A DNA stretch of 64,000 bases from Cytophagales bacterium (GTDB lineage Bacteria > Bacteroidota > Bacteroidia > Cytophagales > Cyclobacteriaceae). The translations under genes and the position numbers were made by a program. Under the pieces are notes generated by a model. That model made no database searches. It saw only the letters and a list, made by a program, of their open reading frames with translations, and had not been told where the DNA came from. Location: NCBI GenBank assembly GCA_033344775.1, contig JAWPMT010000001.1, forward strand, positions 124,001 through 188,000. Direction: 5' to 3'. Below, in pieces: positions 8,849 through 17,419 of this stretch; position 1 is the first letter of the stretch; every line of letters begins with the position of its first letter.

Positions 8849-9511
8849 ATGAGACGTATTTTTTGTTGCTTGTTTGTATTGGTCCTTTTTTCAGGTTGTC
8901 TGGACAAGCAATTGCAAACTGAGTTCCCTGACCCAACTTATCGGGAAGACCCTCCTGAAGAAAACCTGGAGGACACAGACTTCAATATTCTTTTCATTGG
9001 TAATAGCTTGACTTATTTCAATGATCTACCTGCTTTGGTCAAGGAAGTAGGTGAAGAGAAAGGGGTGGATATAGGAGTAAAAATGGTCGCTGAAGGAAAT
9101 TATGCCATCGTCGATCATTGGTCGGACGGTGAAGCCCAGAATCAGATAAGAAGAGGTATTTTTGACTATGTAGTGATGCAACAGGGTCCATCTTCTCAAC
9201 AAGAAGGCCGGGATTTGTTGATAGAAGGTGGAGAATTATTTAAGCCTTTGTGTGACGAATTTGAAGCAAAGCTTGCCTTTTATATGGTATGGCCTTCATT
9301 AACCTACTACCACACTTTCGATGGAGTCATTCGGAATTATACCTTAGCAGCTGATACCCATGATGCAATTTTATGTCCGGTGGGTCAGGTATGGAAAGCT
9401 CATTTTGATCGAACAGATGATTTCAGTTATTACTACCAGGATGGATTCCACCCATCTCCGGAAGGCAGTATGGTAGCCGCTAAGGTGATTTATGAGAGCT
9501 TGTTTCCTTGA
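8849..9511 (+). CDS. SGNH/GDSL-type hydrolase lipoprotein
   Basis: A 220-residue protein with a lipoprotein signal (LVLFSGC lipobox near residue 18). The mature part begins with a spacer rich in acidic residues and Pro, then block I of SGNH enzymes (FIGNSLTYFND, Ser as expected nucleophile), a QQGP block in place of the usual GxND, and the catalytic pair DGFHPS near the C-terminus. Probably an esterase or deacetylase on carbohydrate or lipid at the outer face of a membrane. It stands 150 bases before an AraC-type regulator on the same strand. Substrate not predictable. Confidence 0.78.
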   Translation: MRRIFCCLFVLVLFSGCLDKQLQTEFPDPTYREDPPEENLEDTDFNILFIGNSLTYFNDLPALVKEVGEEKGVDIGVKMVAEGNYAIVDHWSDGEAQNQIRRGIFDYVVMQQGPSSQQEGRDLLIEGGELFKPLCDEFEAKLAFYMVWPSLTYYHTFDGVIRNYTLAADTHDAILCPVGQVWKAHFDRTDDFSYYYQDGFHPSPEGSMVAAKVIYESLFP

Positions 9512-9663
9512 CACTTCGAGAACAGACCCTCATAGCAAGGTAATTGAGAGCAACAGCGTAGGTTTGCGTGTCAGTGGACACTTTGAGCGACTCAGCGTAC
9601 ATTGTTGGTAATACATTCATATGGTTAAGAATCCTTTTTCTTTGACGCGCGTAACACATTTCA

Positions 9664-10686
9664 ATGAACCTACTTTTCCTGTTTGCAAGTATTGGTGTTC
9701 TCAACGGATTTATAGTCTGCATGTACCTGATCCTCAAAAAGAACAGGTCATTAGCGGAGTTGTATTTCGGAGGCCTGCTGCTTGCTCTGAGCATCAGAAT
9801 CGGGAAATCCATTCTTTACTACTTTGATCGGGAAACAGATCTGCTGGTACTACAGATCGGCCTGTCTTTCTGCCTATTCATCGGTCCGCTTTTTTATCTC
9901 TTTTTGAAGCATAAGTTACGGCCAACAAGCTCTGCTAAGCGTAGTGATCATTTCCTACTGATTGGATTGGTTTTAGTGATTGCTCTGTTGGGAGTTATCT
10001 ATCCATACAGAGGCTATCCGGAAAAATGGAATGGAGCCATTATTCATTTCATATATGGCACCTGGTCCTTTTTTACCTTAGTAGGCATTGGCTCATTGTT
10101 GCGACAGTGGAACCAGATCGAACGGCAATCTTCACAATCTGACCAGTTCTACTTGCTGGTGATCGTCACTGCTTATTTGTTCATCACCCTGACCTATCAA
10201 TTGGCCTTGTACACGGGCGTTTTCTATATCTGGGGCTCGTTGATCTTCACAGTTAGTTTCTACGTGCTTCTAGGACGAATTTTGACGAGGAAGAAGGAAA
10301 TATTACCGAAGGTTGTTGCTCAGCCGCTGACAAATGGCGAAGACATGATGCATCAGGTACAAACGACAATGGAAGCCCAAAAGTTATTTCTAAATCCACG
10401 ATTGAAACTTGATGATTTAGCGACAGCCACAGATTTATCCAGGCATGTGCTTAGCAAGCTGTTAAATGAAGTTTATCCAAACGGCTTCTCCCAATTCATA
10501 AAAGAATATAGGGTCCAGGAAGCAAAACAACTGATCAAAGATCATCCTGAATGGTCATTGGAAGGAGTGGGGCAGGAAGCAGGTTTCAGTTCCCGGTCTT
10601 CTTTTTTTGAGGCCTTCAAAAAAGTAGAATCAAGGACTCCTGCTCAATTCCGGAAAACACTTATGTTAGAAACTAGTCCAGAATGA
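9664..10686 (+). CDS. AraC family regulator with seven-helix membrane sensor
   Basis: The 340-residue protein has seven predicted membrane helices in residues 1-210 (for example LLFLFASIGVLNGFIVCMYL and FYIWGSLIFTVSFYVLLG) and a C-terminal AraC DNA-binding domain (about 230-335; LSRHVLSKLLNEVY, VGQEAGFSSRSSFFEAFKK). This one-component membrane architecture is common in Bacteroidota. It lacks an extra outer domain, unlike the regulator at 19959. It lies 73 bases before a sugar dehydrogenase fusion on the same strand, a possible target. The ligand is unknown. Confidence 0.88.
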   Translation: MNLLFLFASIGVLNGFIVCMYLILKKNRSLAELYFGGLLLALSIRIGKSILYYFDRETDLLVLQIGLSFCLFIGPLFYLFLKHKLRPTSSAKRSDHFLLIGLVLVIALLGVIYPYRGYPEKWNGAIIHFIYGTWSFFTLVGIGSLLRQWNQIERQSSQSDQFYLLVIVTAYLFITLTYQLALYTGVFYIWGSLIFTVSFYVLLGRILTRKKEILPKVVAQPLTNGEDMMHQVQTTMEAQKLFLNPRLKLDDLATATDLSRHVLSKLLNEVYPNGFSQFIKEYRVQEAKQLIKDHPEWSLEGVGQEAGFSSRSSFFEAFKKVESRTPAQFRKTLMLETSPE

Positions 10687-10759
10687 TCAAGCTGGACTAC
10701 TTGATTCCCTGAAAATCGGTCATGGATGTTTCTGGATCGTATGATTGCCAAAAAAAATC

Positions 10760-12334
10760 ATGCAACGATCCTTATTTTTTAGTTTAATACTAGTAGTGAT
10801 ATCCCCTCTCTACGGGCAGTCAGATCAGGAACTGATCACGCAGACGCTGCATCAATTCATTGAAGGCACAGTCTACAATTACCCTGATAAAGTACGCGAT
10901 GTTTTTTATCCGGAGACCAGGATGTTTTTGCACAATGGTAGTGATACTGCCTGGGTGGTATCTTCAGAAAGGTATGCTTCCTGGTACGGCAGAAGAAAGC
11001 CAGGGACCCAAAATAACCGCATCAATGAGATCAAGTCCATAGAGGTAGTTGGAGATGTGGCATATGCCAAATTACAGGTAGATGTTCCTTCCTTCGGGAA
11101 CCGCTACAGTGATTTGATGTTGTTGAAGAAAATCAAAGGCAACTGGAAAATAGTGGGTAAAGCCACTTCAGCTACCCCCATTCCCAAAACAGCAGAAGAG
11201 TTGAAAGCAATACCAGAAAAAGAGACTGTGCTCACAGGGTTGAACAAGCCATGGAGTGCTGCTTTTCTGAATGAGAAAGAAGTGTTAATTGCAGAGAAAG
11301 ACGGAAATCTGGTAAGGGTGAACCTGGATAGTAAAGAAATAAAAGTCATTCAGGGATTACCAGATGATGTTGCTAGAAAAGTAAAGATCGATACGTCCAA
11401 ACATGCTTATGGTGTCTTTCCTCCAAGGGCCCATGGGCAAGAGCGCAGCTATAATGCTGGTTGGTTTCAGGTGTTGCTCGACCCTGAGTTTGAAGAAAAT
11501 GCCTGGGTTTATCTCTCATATGCTGCCGAAAATGAAAATAGGGAAAGTGCCACAAAAGTGATCAGAGGGAAACTGGAAGGTGATCAATTGACTGATATTG
11601 AAGTCCTGTTTGTAGCCGGTCCATACGTACACGGATTATTTCATTATGGAGGAGGGATGATCTTCGGACCTGATGGCAAGTTGTACCTCACCACAGGAGA
11701 AAGAAACCTGTTCGAAAAGAATAATCCTCCGCGACCATTGGCACAAGATTTACAAGATAAACGTGGGAAAGTCATACGATTAAACAAGGACGGATCTATT
11801 CCGAATGATAACCCTGTTTTTGATGGAAGAAGCATACCTGGACTATTTGCCTTGGGTATCCGAGCGGCGCAAGGTCTTGCCATCCATCCTGAAACGCAGG
11901 AGATATGGTTCAGTGAACATGGCACTTTGCAAGGCGATGAGCTCAATGTACTCAAGCCCGGAGTGAATTATGGGTGGCCATACCGCACTTCAGGAAAGTA
12001 CCGGACAGCTGACTACCAACCAGAGTTTCCAGAAGGTTTGATATTCGAGGACCCGGTATTCTTCTGGGATCAAACTGTAGCTCCAACAGGGCTTACATTT
12101 TATACAGGTAGAGCATTTCCTCAGTGGTATGGTAATTTGATTGTACCAGGATTGAGCAAAGGCAGTTTGTGGCGTATGGAAATTGAAGGCAATCAGGTCA
12201 TTGCTGCGGAAGAGCTATTCATAAATAACCGGGTACGGCTTAGGAAGGCCATGGTTTCTCCCGGTGGGCAATTGTATTTGCTGTCAGATGAAGAGGACGG
12301 CAAAATGATTCGGGTAAAGAATGCGGCGATGTGA
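10760..12334 (+). CDS. NTF2/SnoaL-like domain fused to PQQ-type sugar dehydrogenase
   Basis: Starts at ATG 10760 (a TTG at 10745 would add five residues before the signal peptide). After the signal peptide (ISPLYGQ) residues ~22-130 form an NTF2/SnoaL-like cone domain (TLHQFIEGTVYNY, GNWKIVGKAT). Residues ~150-520 form the six-bladed propeller of soluble glucose/sorbosone dehydrogenases: LNKPWSAAFL, YGGGMIFGPDGKLYLTTGE, RGKVIRLNKDGSIP, GLFALGIRAAQGLAIHP, WFSEHG, GDELNVLKPGVNYGWP. Such enzymes oxidise sugars or aldehydes in the periplasm with PQQ. No PQQ synthesis genes are visible here. The fusion of the two domains is uncommon; the NTF2-like part may bind a small ligand. Confidence 0.85.
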   Translation: MQRSLFFSLILVVISPLYGQSDQELITQTLHQFIEGTVYNYPDKVRDVFYPETRMFLHNGSDTAWVVSSERYASWYGRRKPGTQNNRINEIKSIEVVGDVAYAKLQVDVPSFGNRYSDLMLLKKIKGNWKIVGKATSATPIPKTAEELKAIPEKETVLTGLNKPWSAAFLNEKEVLIAEKDGNLVRVNLDSKEIKVIQGLPDDVARKVKIDTSKHAYGVFPPRAHGQERSYNAGWFQVLLDPEFEENAWVYLSYAAENENRESATKVIRGKLEGDQLTDIEVLFVAGPYVHGLFHYGGGMIFGPDGKLYLTTGERNLFEKNNPPRPLAQDLQDKRGKVIRLNKDGSIPNDNPVFDGRSIPGLFALGIRAAQGLAIHPETQEIWFSEHGTLQGDELNVLKPGVNYGWPYRTSGKYRTADYQPEFPEGLIFEDPVFFWDQTVAPTGLTFYTGRAFPQWYGNLIVPGLSKGSLWRMEIEGNQVIAAEELFINNRVRLRKAMVSPGGQLYLLSDEEDGKMIRVKNAAM

Positions 12335-12340
12335 TGTGAT

Positions 12341-12524
12341 AAAAATCATCAAGATTACTTGCTGACTCATTGCAAAATTGGCAACACAATTTGTGCTGAG
12401 ATTTTCTAATTCAGCCAACGAATATGTTGATTTATGGATGCATTTAGAATGAAATTATGGGCTTGAGTCTAAAGTGGAGAACCACCTGTGTCAAAGCAGA
12501 AAGTCCCATTTAAAAATCATCAAA
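12341..12524. other. Gap before the peroxiredoxin operon with a repeated 12-mer
   Basis: The 287 bases between 12334 and 12622 hold no reading frame. AAAAATCATCAA occurs at 12341-12352 and again at 12513-12524. On the minus strand the first copy reads TTGATGATTTTTATCAC, loosely Fnr/Crp-like. Too weak to call an operator. Confidence 0.25.
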
Positions 12525-12621
12525 AAACAGTCTGTTTAATTGCAGTAAATAGCGGTGAAAATAGCTGTTTAGTCTTGTTCTTTGCGCTCATTTTTAATCA
12601 ATCGTAATCATTCATAAGAAT

Positions 12622-13266
12622 ATGACTTTAGTTGGAAAGAAATTTCCGAACATCGATGTAAATGCGATGAACGACCTTGGGGATACCTTCAAACTTAATG
12701 TGTTGAAAGAGGCTATTGAGCAGAAGAAAAAAGTTTTGCTTTTCTGGTACCCGAAAGATTTCACATTTGTGTGCCCAACCGAATTGCATGCTTTTCAGCA
12801 AGCTTTACCAGAATTCGAGAAGCGCAATACAGTGGTGATTGGAGCCTCTTGTGACACAGCTGAAGTACACTTTGCCTGGTTGAACACAGAAAAAGACAAT
12901 GGTGGTATAGAAGGGGTGACTTACAGCCTGATTGCGGACAGCAACAGAAACCTGGCGAATGCATTGGGTATCCTCGACATCAGCAATGTGACTTATGATG
13001 AGGAGCAAGGACTGGAATTGATAGAGGGGGACAATGTCACCTACCGGGCTACTTTCCTGATCGATGAAGAAGGAACAGTATTCCACGAGGGAATCAACCA
13101 CATGCCTGTTGGTAGAAACGTGAATGAGTACCTTCGATTGGTAGATGCATACACGCACGTGCAGGAGAAAGGGGAGGTTTGCCCTGCAAACTGGGAAGAA
13201 GGCAAAGAAGCCATGGTTGCAGACCGTGAAGGCATTGCCAACTACCTAAAAATGAATGTAAACTAA
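12622..13266 (+). CDS. Peroxiredoxin, AhpC/TSA family (typical 2-Cys)
   Basis: The 214-residue cytoplasmic protein has the peroxidatic cysteine motif DFTFVCPTEL and the resolving cysteine in GEVCPANW near the C-terminus. It reduces hydrogen peroxide and organic hydroperoxides. The next gene, one base after its stop, encodes a thioredoxin-like protein with a CGNC active site that could recycle the disulfide. The start ATG at 12622 is followed directly by the conserved TLVGKKFP. It heads a three-gene operon ending at the terminator at 13845. Confidence 0.95.
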   Translation: MTLVGKKFPNIDVNAMNDLGDTFKLNVLKEAIEQKKKVLLFWYPKDFTFVCPTELHAFQQALPEFEKRNTVVIGASCDTAEVHFAWLNTEKDNGGIEGVTYSLIADSNRNLANALGILDISNVTYDEEQGLELIEGDNVTYRATFLIDEEGTVFHEGINHMPVGRNVNEYLRLVDAYTHVQEKGEVCPANWEEGKEAMVADREGIANYLKMNVN

Positions 13267-13267
13267 G

Positions 13268-13582
13268 ATGGTAGCAGAATTAACTGAGGATAATCTGCAA
13301 GACCTGGTTGCCAATGAAGAGCTTACAGTCGTTCAGTATTCTGCGGGATGGTGTGGCAATTGCCGTATTATGAAGCCGAAGATGAAGAAATTGGCACAGG
13401 AATATCCAGGGATCAAGTTTGTCATTGCCGATGCTGAGAAATTCCCTGCGTCACGCAAATTGGCGAATGTGGATAATCTACCCACTTTTGCGACCTTCAA
13501 TAAAGGCGCATTGGTAGAGCAAGTACAGACCAATAAGTTCGAAGTGCTTAAAGACTTTGTGAATGAAACTACCAGTAATTAA
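13268..13582 (+). CDS. Thioredoxin family protein
   Basis: A 104-residue thioredoxin fold with active site WCGNCRIMKPK (CGNC instead of the classical CGPC) and the cis-proline region VDNLPTFATFNKG. The altered dipeptide should shift the redox potential, but the two cysteines are intact. One base separates it from the peroxiredoxin stop, and its last 20 bases overlap the next gene, so the three are surely co-transcribed and it is the likely reductant of the peroxiredoxin. Confidence 0.92.
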   Translation: MVAELTEDNLQDLVANEELTVVQYSAGWCGNCRIMKPKMKKLAQEYPGIKFVIADAEKFPASRKLANVDNLPTFATFNKGALVEQVQTNKFEVLKDFVNETTSN

Positions 13583-13820
13583 GCACCTCACCACGCTGAT
13601 CGAGGAGAAGGATGTACAACAGGTGGAAGCGACCATCGCTACACTAGAGTCAGTTGCAGAAGCCCCTTCCATCAAAGATGAGGAGATGGATGTGATTGGA
13701 GAGTTGTTGTCCAATCTCTATGGAGCGATCGAGGTACATCAGGAAGTTCAGAACGGAACGCCTAAGAAAGATGCCTTGAATGGCTTCATGAAGCGAGTAG
13801 TGGGTTCTATTGACCGATAA
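13563..13820 (+). CDS. Small conserved protein, DUF6952-like
   Basis: An 85-residue, acidic, mostly helical protein (MKLPVIKHLT, DEEMDVIGELLSNLYGAIEV, GTPKKDALNGFMKRV) without signal peptide or cysteine. It resembles a small family (DUF6952, from memory) that follows peroxiredoxin and thioredoxin genes in Bacteroidota. It overlaps the thioredoxin gene by 20 bases, which suggests translational coupling and fixed stoichiometry. Its job is unknown; an accessory role in thiol peroxidase recycling is a guess from position. Confidence 0.75.
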   Translation: MKLPVIKHLTTLIEEKDVQQVEATIATLESVAEAPSIKDEEMDVIGELLSNLYGAIEVHQEVQNGTPKKDALNGFMKRVVGSIDR

Positions 13821-13844
13821 TAAGCTTCTGTTTAAATCATTAAG

Positions 13845-13877
13845 ATCCCCTTCGATGCGAATTGAAGGGGATTTTTT
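13845..13877. terminator. Intrinsic terminator between convergent genes
   Basis: ATCCCCTTC at 13845-13853 pairs perfectly with GAAGGGGAT at 13864-13872, with a ten-base loop and a run of T to 13877. It ends the peroxiredoxin operon; A-rich sequence on the left is too short for clear use by the facing glutathione peroxidase gene. Confidence 0.85.
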
Positions 13878-13895
13878 ATGGTCTTGACTGAAGAA

Positions 13896-14381
13896 TTATT
13901 TACTCTGAACAAAATTCATGATCACGTCTTCTCCGGGATTGGTCCCGGCTCCCAGGAAAGTAACCAGGTTTCCATTTTCATCAATCAGATATTTACAAAA
14001 ATTCCAGGTAGGCGCCTGGCTGTTTTTTCCGTTCAAATCAGGGTTTGTAAGCCATTGATAAACTGGGTGCTGACTACTACCAACGACATCAATTTTAGCA
14101 AACATTTGGAAAGTGACGCCATAATTAGCTTTACAGAATTGTGCAATTTCATCATTGGTTCCGGGCTCTTGTGCTCCAAAATTATTGGCAGGAAATCCCA
14201 GGATCGTGATCTTATCTCCGAACTGTTCATGCAATAGTTGGAGATCTTCATATTGCGGGGTATAACCACATCGAGAGGCGGTATTCACAATCAGCAATTT
14301 CTTGCCTTTGTATTGAGAAAATTCAATAGGTGTTCCATCAATGGCTTCTGCCTGGTGGTCATAAAAACTGGAAGTTTGCAT
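13896..14381 (-). CDS. Glutathione peroxidase family protein
   Basis: From ATG 14381 the protein has 161 residues (MQTSSFYDHQAEAIDG, the usual family start); a GTG at 14414 would add 11 hydrophobic residues, so a short membrane leader cannot be fully excluded. Active-site motifs are present: NTASRCGYT with Cys in place of selenocysteine, GFPANNFGAQEPG with the catalytic Gln, and WNFCKYLID with the catalytic Trp/Asn. Bacterial members mostly use thioredoxin to reduce peroxides. It faces the peroxiredoxin-thioredoxin operon across a terminator, so two peroxide defences sit together. Confidence 0.92.
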   Translation of the reverse strand: MQTSSFYDHQAEAIDGTPIEFSQYKGKKLLIVNTASRCGYTPQYEDLQLLHEQFGDKITILGFPANNFGAQEPGTNDEIAQFCKANYGVTFQMFAKIDVVGSSQHPVYQWLTNPDLNGKNSQAPTWNFCKYLIDENGNLVTFLGAGTNPGEDVIMNFVQSK

Positions 14382-14510
14382 CAGTGTAATTGTTAGAAAC
14401 AGGATATTGAACACGATATTAGGAATTCAAAATGATAACCAATAGCGATGCTTAAGGTTTAGCTGAATAATGCATTTCTTTATAAGTAGATTTGAAAATT
14501 CCCCCTTTTA

Positions 14511-14650
14511 AGATATGACGTCAACTTAAGGAAATCGTAATAAAATCTCCCGTCTTCGTGAGGTGCCGAAGTGATCTTTCACGGGAGTTCGAGCCCATAA
14601 ATCGTAAGATTGCTTTACTTCGCCGGGTGGCCGGTGCCATCGCAATGACG
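14511..14650. repeat. Degenerate palindromic intergenic repeat, copy B
   Basis: Part of the 410-base gap 14382-14791, which has no supported gene. It includes GACGTCAACTTAAG near 14518, an inner hairpin (TCCCGT near 14548 with ACGGGA at 14581), and a right end AAGATTGC...CCGGTGCCATCGCAATGACG to 14650 that closely matches the right part of the copy at 49536-49716. The left end is less similar to the other copies, so this one may be older or truncated. Confidence 0.5.
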
Positions 14651-14791
14651 ATCCAAATTCATCTTCAATTCGGGTAGATTTATGTCATTAAAACCAGTGA
14701 GGCTTCTAAAATTGACGACTATGCCTTGAAGGGGAGTGCCAAAAAGCCTGCCGGACGAGGCATGGACAGGGGATTTGAAGAACAATCAACA

Positions 14792-15202
14792 ATGAACACC
14801 AGACCTAAAATAGGGGACATCAGACAAGAGATCCAGGTTGTGACCTCCAGGAGTGGTGGGCCCGGAGGCCAACACGTGAATAAAGTAGAGACCAAAGTGA
14901 TCCTGAAGTGGAACATAGGTGCTTCTCAAGTCATCACTGATTTGCAAAAGGAAATGATCCGTACTGCCAATCGAACCAAAATCACACAAGTCGATGAGTT
15001 GATGGTCTCTTCAGATAGTAAGAGGTCTCAGGTACGAAACAAGGAAATTGCCTTTAAGAAGCTGGATCGTCTATTGGCTAAAGCATTTGTGAAGAAGAAA
15101 GCCAGAATTGCCACAAAACCGACGAAGGCTTCCAAACAGAAACGATTGGATAATAAGAAGAAACACGGTGATAAGAAAGAGATGCGGAAACGGATTGTTT
15201 GA
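14792..15202 (+). CDS. arfB: Peptide chain release factor-like hydrolase (ArfB/YaeJ type)
   Basis: The 136-residue protein from ATG 14792 carries the GGQ catalytic motif (RSGGPGGQHVNKVETKVIL) and a basic C-terminal tail rich in Lys (from about residue 95), which in ArfB enters the mRNA channel of stalled ribosomes. An upstream ATG at 14726 would add 22 residues not seen in the family. Release factor domains for stop-codon recognition are absent, so it is a rescue hydrolase rather than RF1/RF2. The glycerate kinase gene follows by 35 bases. Confidence 0.9.
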   Translation: MNTRPKIGDIRQEIQVVTSRSGGPGGQHVNKVETKVILKWNIGASQVITDLQKEMIRTANRTKITQVDELMVSSDSKRSQVRNKEIAFKKLDRLLAKAFVKKKARIATKPTKASKQKRLDNKKKHGDKKEMRKRIV

Positions 15203-15237
15203 TGCTTCAAGAGAAAGAAAAATTATTTTTGAAGCTC

Positions 15238-16350
15238 ATGAAGGTATTGATTGCACCAGATAAGTTCAAAGGGTCACTAACCGCGAAAGAGGTGTGTGAT
15301 GCCATAACAGCAGGAGTAATAGAGGTATTTCCTGAGGCAGAAGTGACTAGTATTCCGATGGCCGATGGGGGTGAAGGTACACTGGATATCTTGAAGGACT
15401 TGTTAGACCTTGAAATGGTAAAACTAACGGTCGGTGATCCGTATGCTCGCCCGGTCAAGTCGTGGTATGGAATGAAAAGTCAGGACGCATTTATTGAAAT
15501 GGCCTTGGCGTCCGGATTGCAATTACTGAATGAAGAGGAGCAAAGTGCTTCTAAAACATCTACCCTTGGAACAGGTGAATTGATTCAGCATGCCATCGAT
15601 CGAGGGGCCAGGAACATCCATTTATTCGTAGGTGGAAGTGCTACAAATGACGGGGGAATTGGCGTTGCACACGCATTGGGGTTTCGTTTTCTGGATCAAT
15701 TCGGAAAAGAATTATCCGCAATCGGTCAGAACCTGGGGCTCATCGATACGATTCAAAAGCCTGAGCGATCTTTCCAGGATATAACCTTTCAAATCATTAC
15801 TGATGTAAAGAATCCATTGCTAGGATCGGATGGAGCTACCAATCAATACGGTCCGCAAAAAGGTGCGAAGAAGGAAGAATTGGCTTCATTGGAGCAAGGG
15901 ATGTCGCATTACGCTAATCTCATTCAGGAAATATCTGGCATAGACCATGCGATCAAGCCAGGAAGCGGCGCGGCCGGTGGTATTGGTATGAGTGTGATGG
16001 GACTGCTCAAGGGAGAGATCAGGAACGGGATGGAAACTCTACTGAACATTACCGGTTTTGCCAAGCAAGTGGCCCAGGCAGATTTAGTCATCACGGGAGA
16101 AGGAAAAATCGACGTTCAGACACTGCAAGGTAAAGTGGTACATGGTGTGGCTAAGGCTGGCATAAAAGAAGGAGTACCCGTAGTGGCCATTTGTGGGATC
16201 AATCAATTGAATGAAGAGGAATGGAAGGGATTGGGTCTACAAGATGCTACTAGCTTAAAAAGTCCTGAACTCACTGCTGAATACTGTATGCAACATGCCG
16301 CTGAGTTAATTTGCCTCCGTGTGTCGAAAATGGCAGGAAAGCTGAAATAA
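15238..16350 (+). CDS. Glycerate kinase (GlxK/GarK family)
   Basis: Begins MKVLIAPDKFKGSLTAKEV at ATG 15238, the exact family start; a TTG at 15199 would add 13 residues and overlap the previous gene. At 370 residues it has the usual length. Motifs seen: PMADGGEGT, VGGSATNDGG, PGSGAAGGIG and ITGEGKIDVQTLQGKV. It phosphorylates D-glycerate to 2- or 3-phosphoglycerate in the cytoplasm, linking glyoxylate or sugar acid breakdown to glycolysis. No glycerate pathway genes are adjacent. It converges with the ketopantoate reductase gene with one base between them. Confidence 0.92.
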   Translation: MKVLIAPDKFKGSLTAKEVCDAITAGVIEVFPEAEVTSIPMADGGEGTLDILKDLLDLEMVKLTVGDPYARPVKSWYGMKSQDAFIEMALASGLQLLNEEEQSASKTSTLGTGELIQHAIDRGARNIHLFVGGSATNDGGIGVAHALGFRFLDQFGKELSAIGQNLGLIDTIQKPERSFQDITFQIITDVKNPLLGSDGATNQYGPQKGAKKEELASLEQGMSHYANLIQEISGIDHAIKPGSGAAGGIGMSVMGLLKGEIRNGMETLLNITGFAKQVAQADLVITGEGKIDVQTLQGKVVHGVAKAGIKEGVPVVAICGINQLNEEEWKGLGLQDATSLKSPELTAEYCMQHAAELICLRVSKMAGKLK

Positions 16351-16351
16351 G

Positions 16352-17272
16352 CTACTTCCTTGCTTTCAATTCGCCGGGCAATAAACACGAATAAATGAAC
16401 TGGTTGATCGGCGTATCATACCCGTAGCGTGCTCCTAGCTGTACCACTGTTCCATTTTGATATTCCATTTCAGAAGGCCTATTATCCCAGATATCTCGTG
16501 CTAATGAAAAAGTGGTTTCGTCAGGTAAGGTGCCGATAAAAGTCATGGTTTTTTCAACATAAGACGAATGGATTTGAATGCCGATCTTCTGTGACAGTCC
16601 ATAAACTTCTTCGAGGAGCGATTGCATCATTGCCTGAGTTTCGGGTGTATTTCGCAATTCACCAAGCGTAGTGCGCGTTACGGCCTGTAGCCCGCTCAGA
16701 CAAATCATGATGAACTTCTTCCAAAGTTCAGATTCGATGTTTTCAGACACCTTGAGGTCTACCTCAGCATCGAGGAAGTGTTTTTGTATGGCCTGTACCC
16801 GGTAGCTTTCCCGGTGATCCATCTCACCAATGACTATTGATGGTACCGCGCCAAAATGACTGATCACGCCCGGACCTTCAACTTTACTGATAATCCGGCA
16901 TAATCCACTGATCAGGTGATGTTTATTGATTTTTACAGATAATTCTTCAATGGCGAGTACTCCATTTTGTAGCGGTAATACCATACTATCCTGATGCAGG
17001 ATTTCGTTGATTTGATCACCGACTTCTTTGACTTGCCATGACTTAACAGCCAGTATCACCAGATCCGGAGAAGACAGCTCGGTAATTTGATTCACCACCT
17101 TTACGGATGGAACTTTAAAATCTCCTTGAATGCTCCTTACCTCAAGTCCATTTTCCATCAGCGCCATGCCGTGAGTTCCACGTGCGACAAACGTGACATC
17201 ATTCCCAGCTTGTGCCAGCTTACCTCCGAAGTAACCACCGACACCTCCGACACCAATTACAGCGATTTTCAT
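16352..17272 (-). CDS. 2-dehydropantoate 2-reductase (ketopantoate reductase family)
   Basis: The 306-residue protein opens with a Rossmann NADPH motif (MKIAVIGVGGVGGYFGGKLAQ) and has the family's LAVKSWQ and LPLQNGV segments and the helical C-terminal domain (ELWKKFIMICLSGLQAVTR with the catalytic Lys). It reduces ketopantoate to pantoate for coenzyme A synthesis. Several paralogues of this family act on other 2-keto substrates, and no pan gene is adjacent, so the specific name panE is not assigned. Confidence 0.88.
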   Translation of the reverse strand: MKIAVIGVGGVGGYFGGKLAQAGNDVTFVARGTHGMALMENGLEVRSIQGDFKVPSVKVVNQITELSSPDLVILAVKSWQVKEVGDQINEILHQDSMVLPLQNGVLAIEELSVKINKHHLISGLCRIISKVEGPGVISHFGAVPSIVIGEMDHRESYRVQAIQKHFLDAEVDLKVSENIESELWKKFIMICLSGLQAVTRTTLGELRNTPETQAMMQSLLEEVYGLSQKIGIQIHSSYVEKTMTFIGTLPDETTFSLARDIWDNRPSEMEYQNGTVVQLGARYGYDTPINQFIYSCLLPGELKARK

Positions 17273-17320
17273 TCTATGAAGTTCGTTGATTTTTATGTGT
17301 TATTCACTATAACTTGCTTA

Positions 17321-17350
17321 AAAGAAAAGCCAGACCTTGCGGCCTGGCTT
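17321..17350 (-). terminator. Intrinsic terminator of the amylase gene
   Basis: Read on the minus strand, AAGCCAG (17350-17344) pairs with CTGGCTT (17333-17327) around a ten-base loop and is followed by TTCTTTT. It lies 70 bases after the amylase stop and before the ketopantoate reductase start, so it separates two genes that run in the same direction. Confidence 0.85.
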
Positions 17351-17419
17351 ACACATTGATGGAGCATTTAGGTTGATCCTCCTTTGTTAGTATGAAGTTT
17401 AACAAGGGAGGATTGATTG

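Noticed and set aside
13878-14237. Plus-strand frame of 119 codons opposite the glutathione peroxidase
   Set aside because: The minus strand carries a complete peroxidase with all active-site residues, so this frame is a shadow.
14581-14600. ACGGGAGTTCGAGCCC looking like a tRNA T-arm
   Set aside because: No acceptor stem, anticodon arm or CCA region can be built around it; it belongs to the palindromic repeat copy B.
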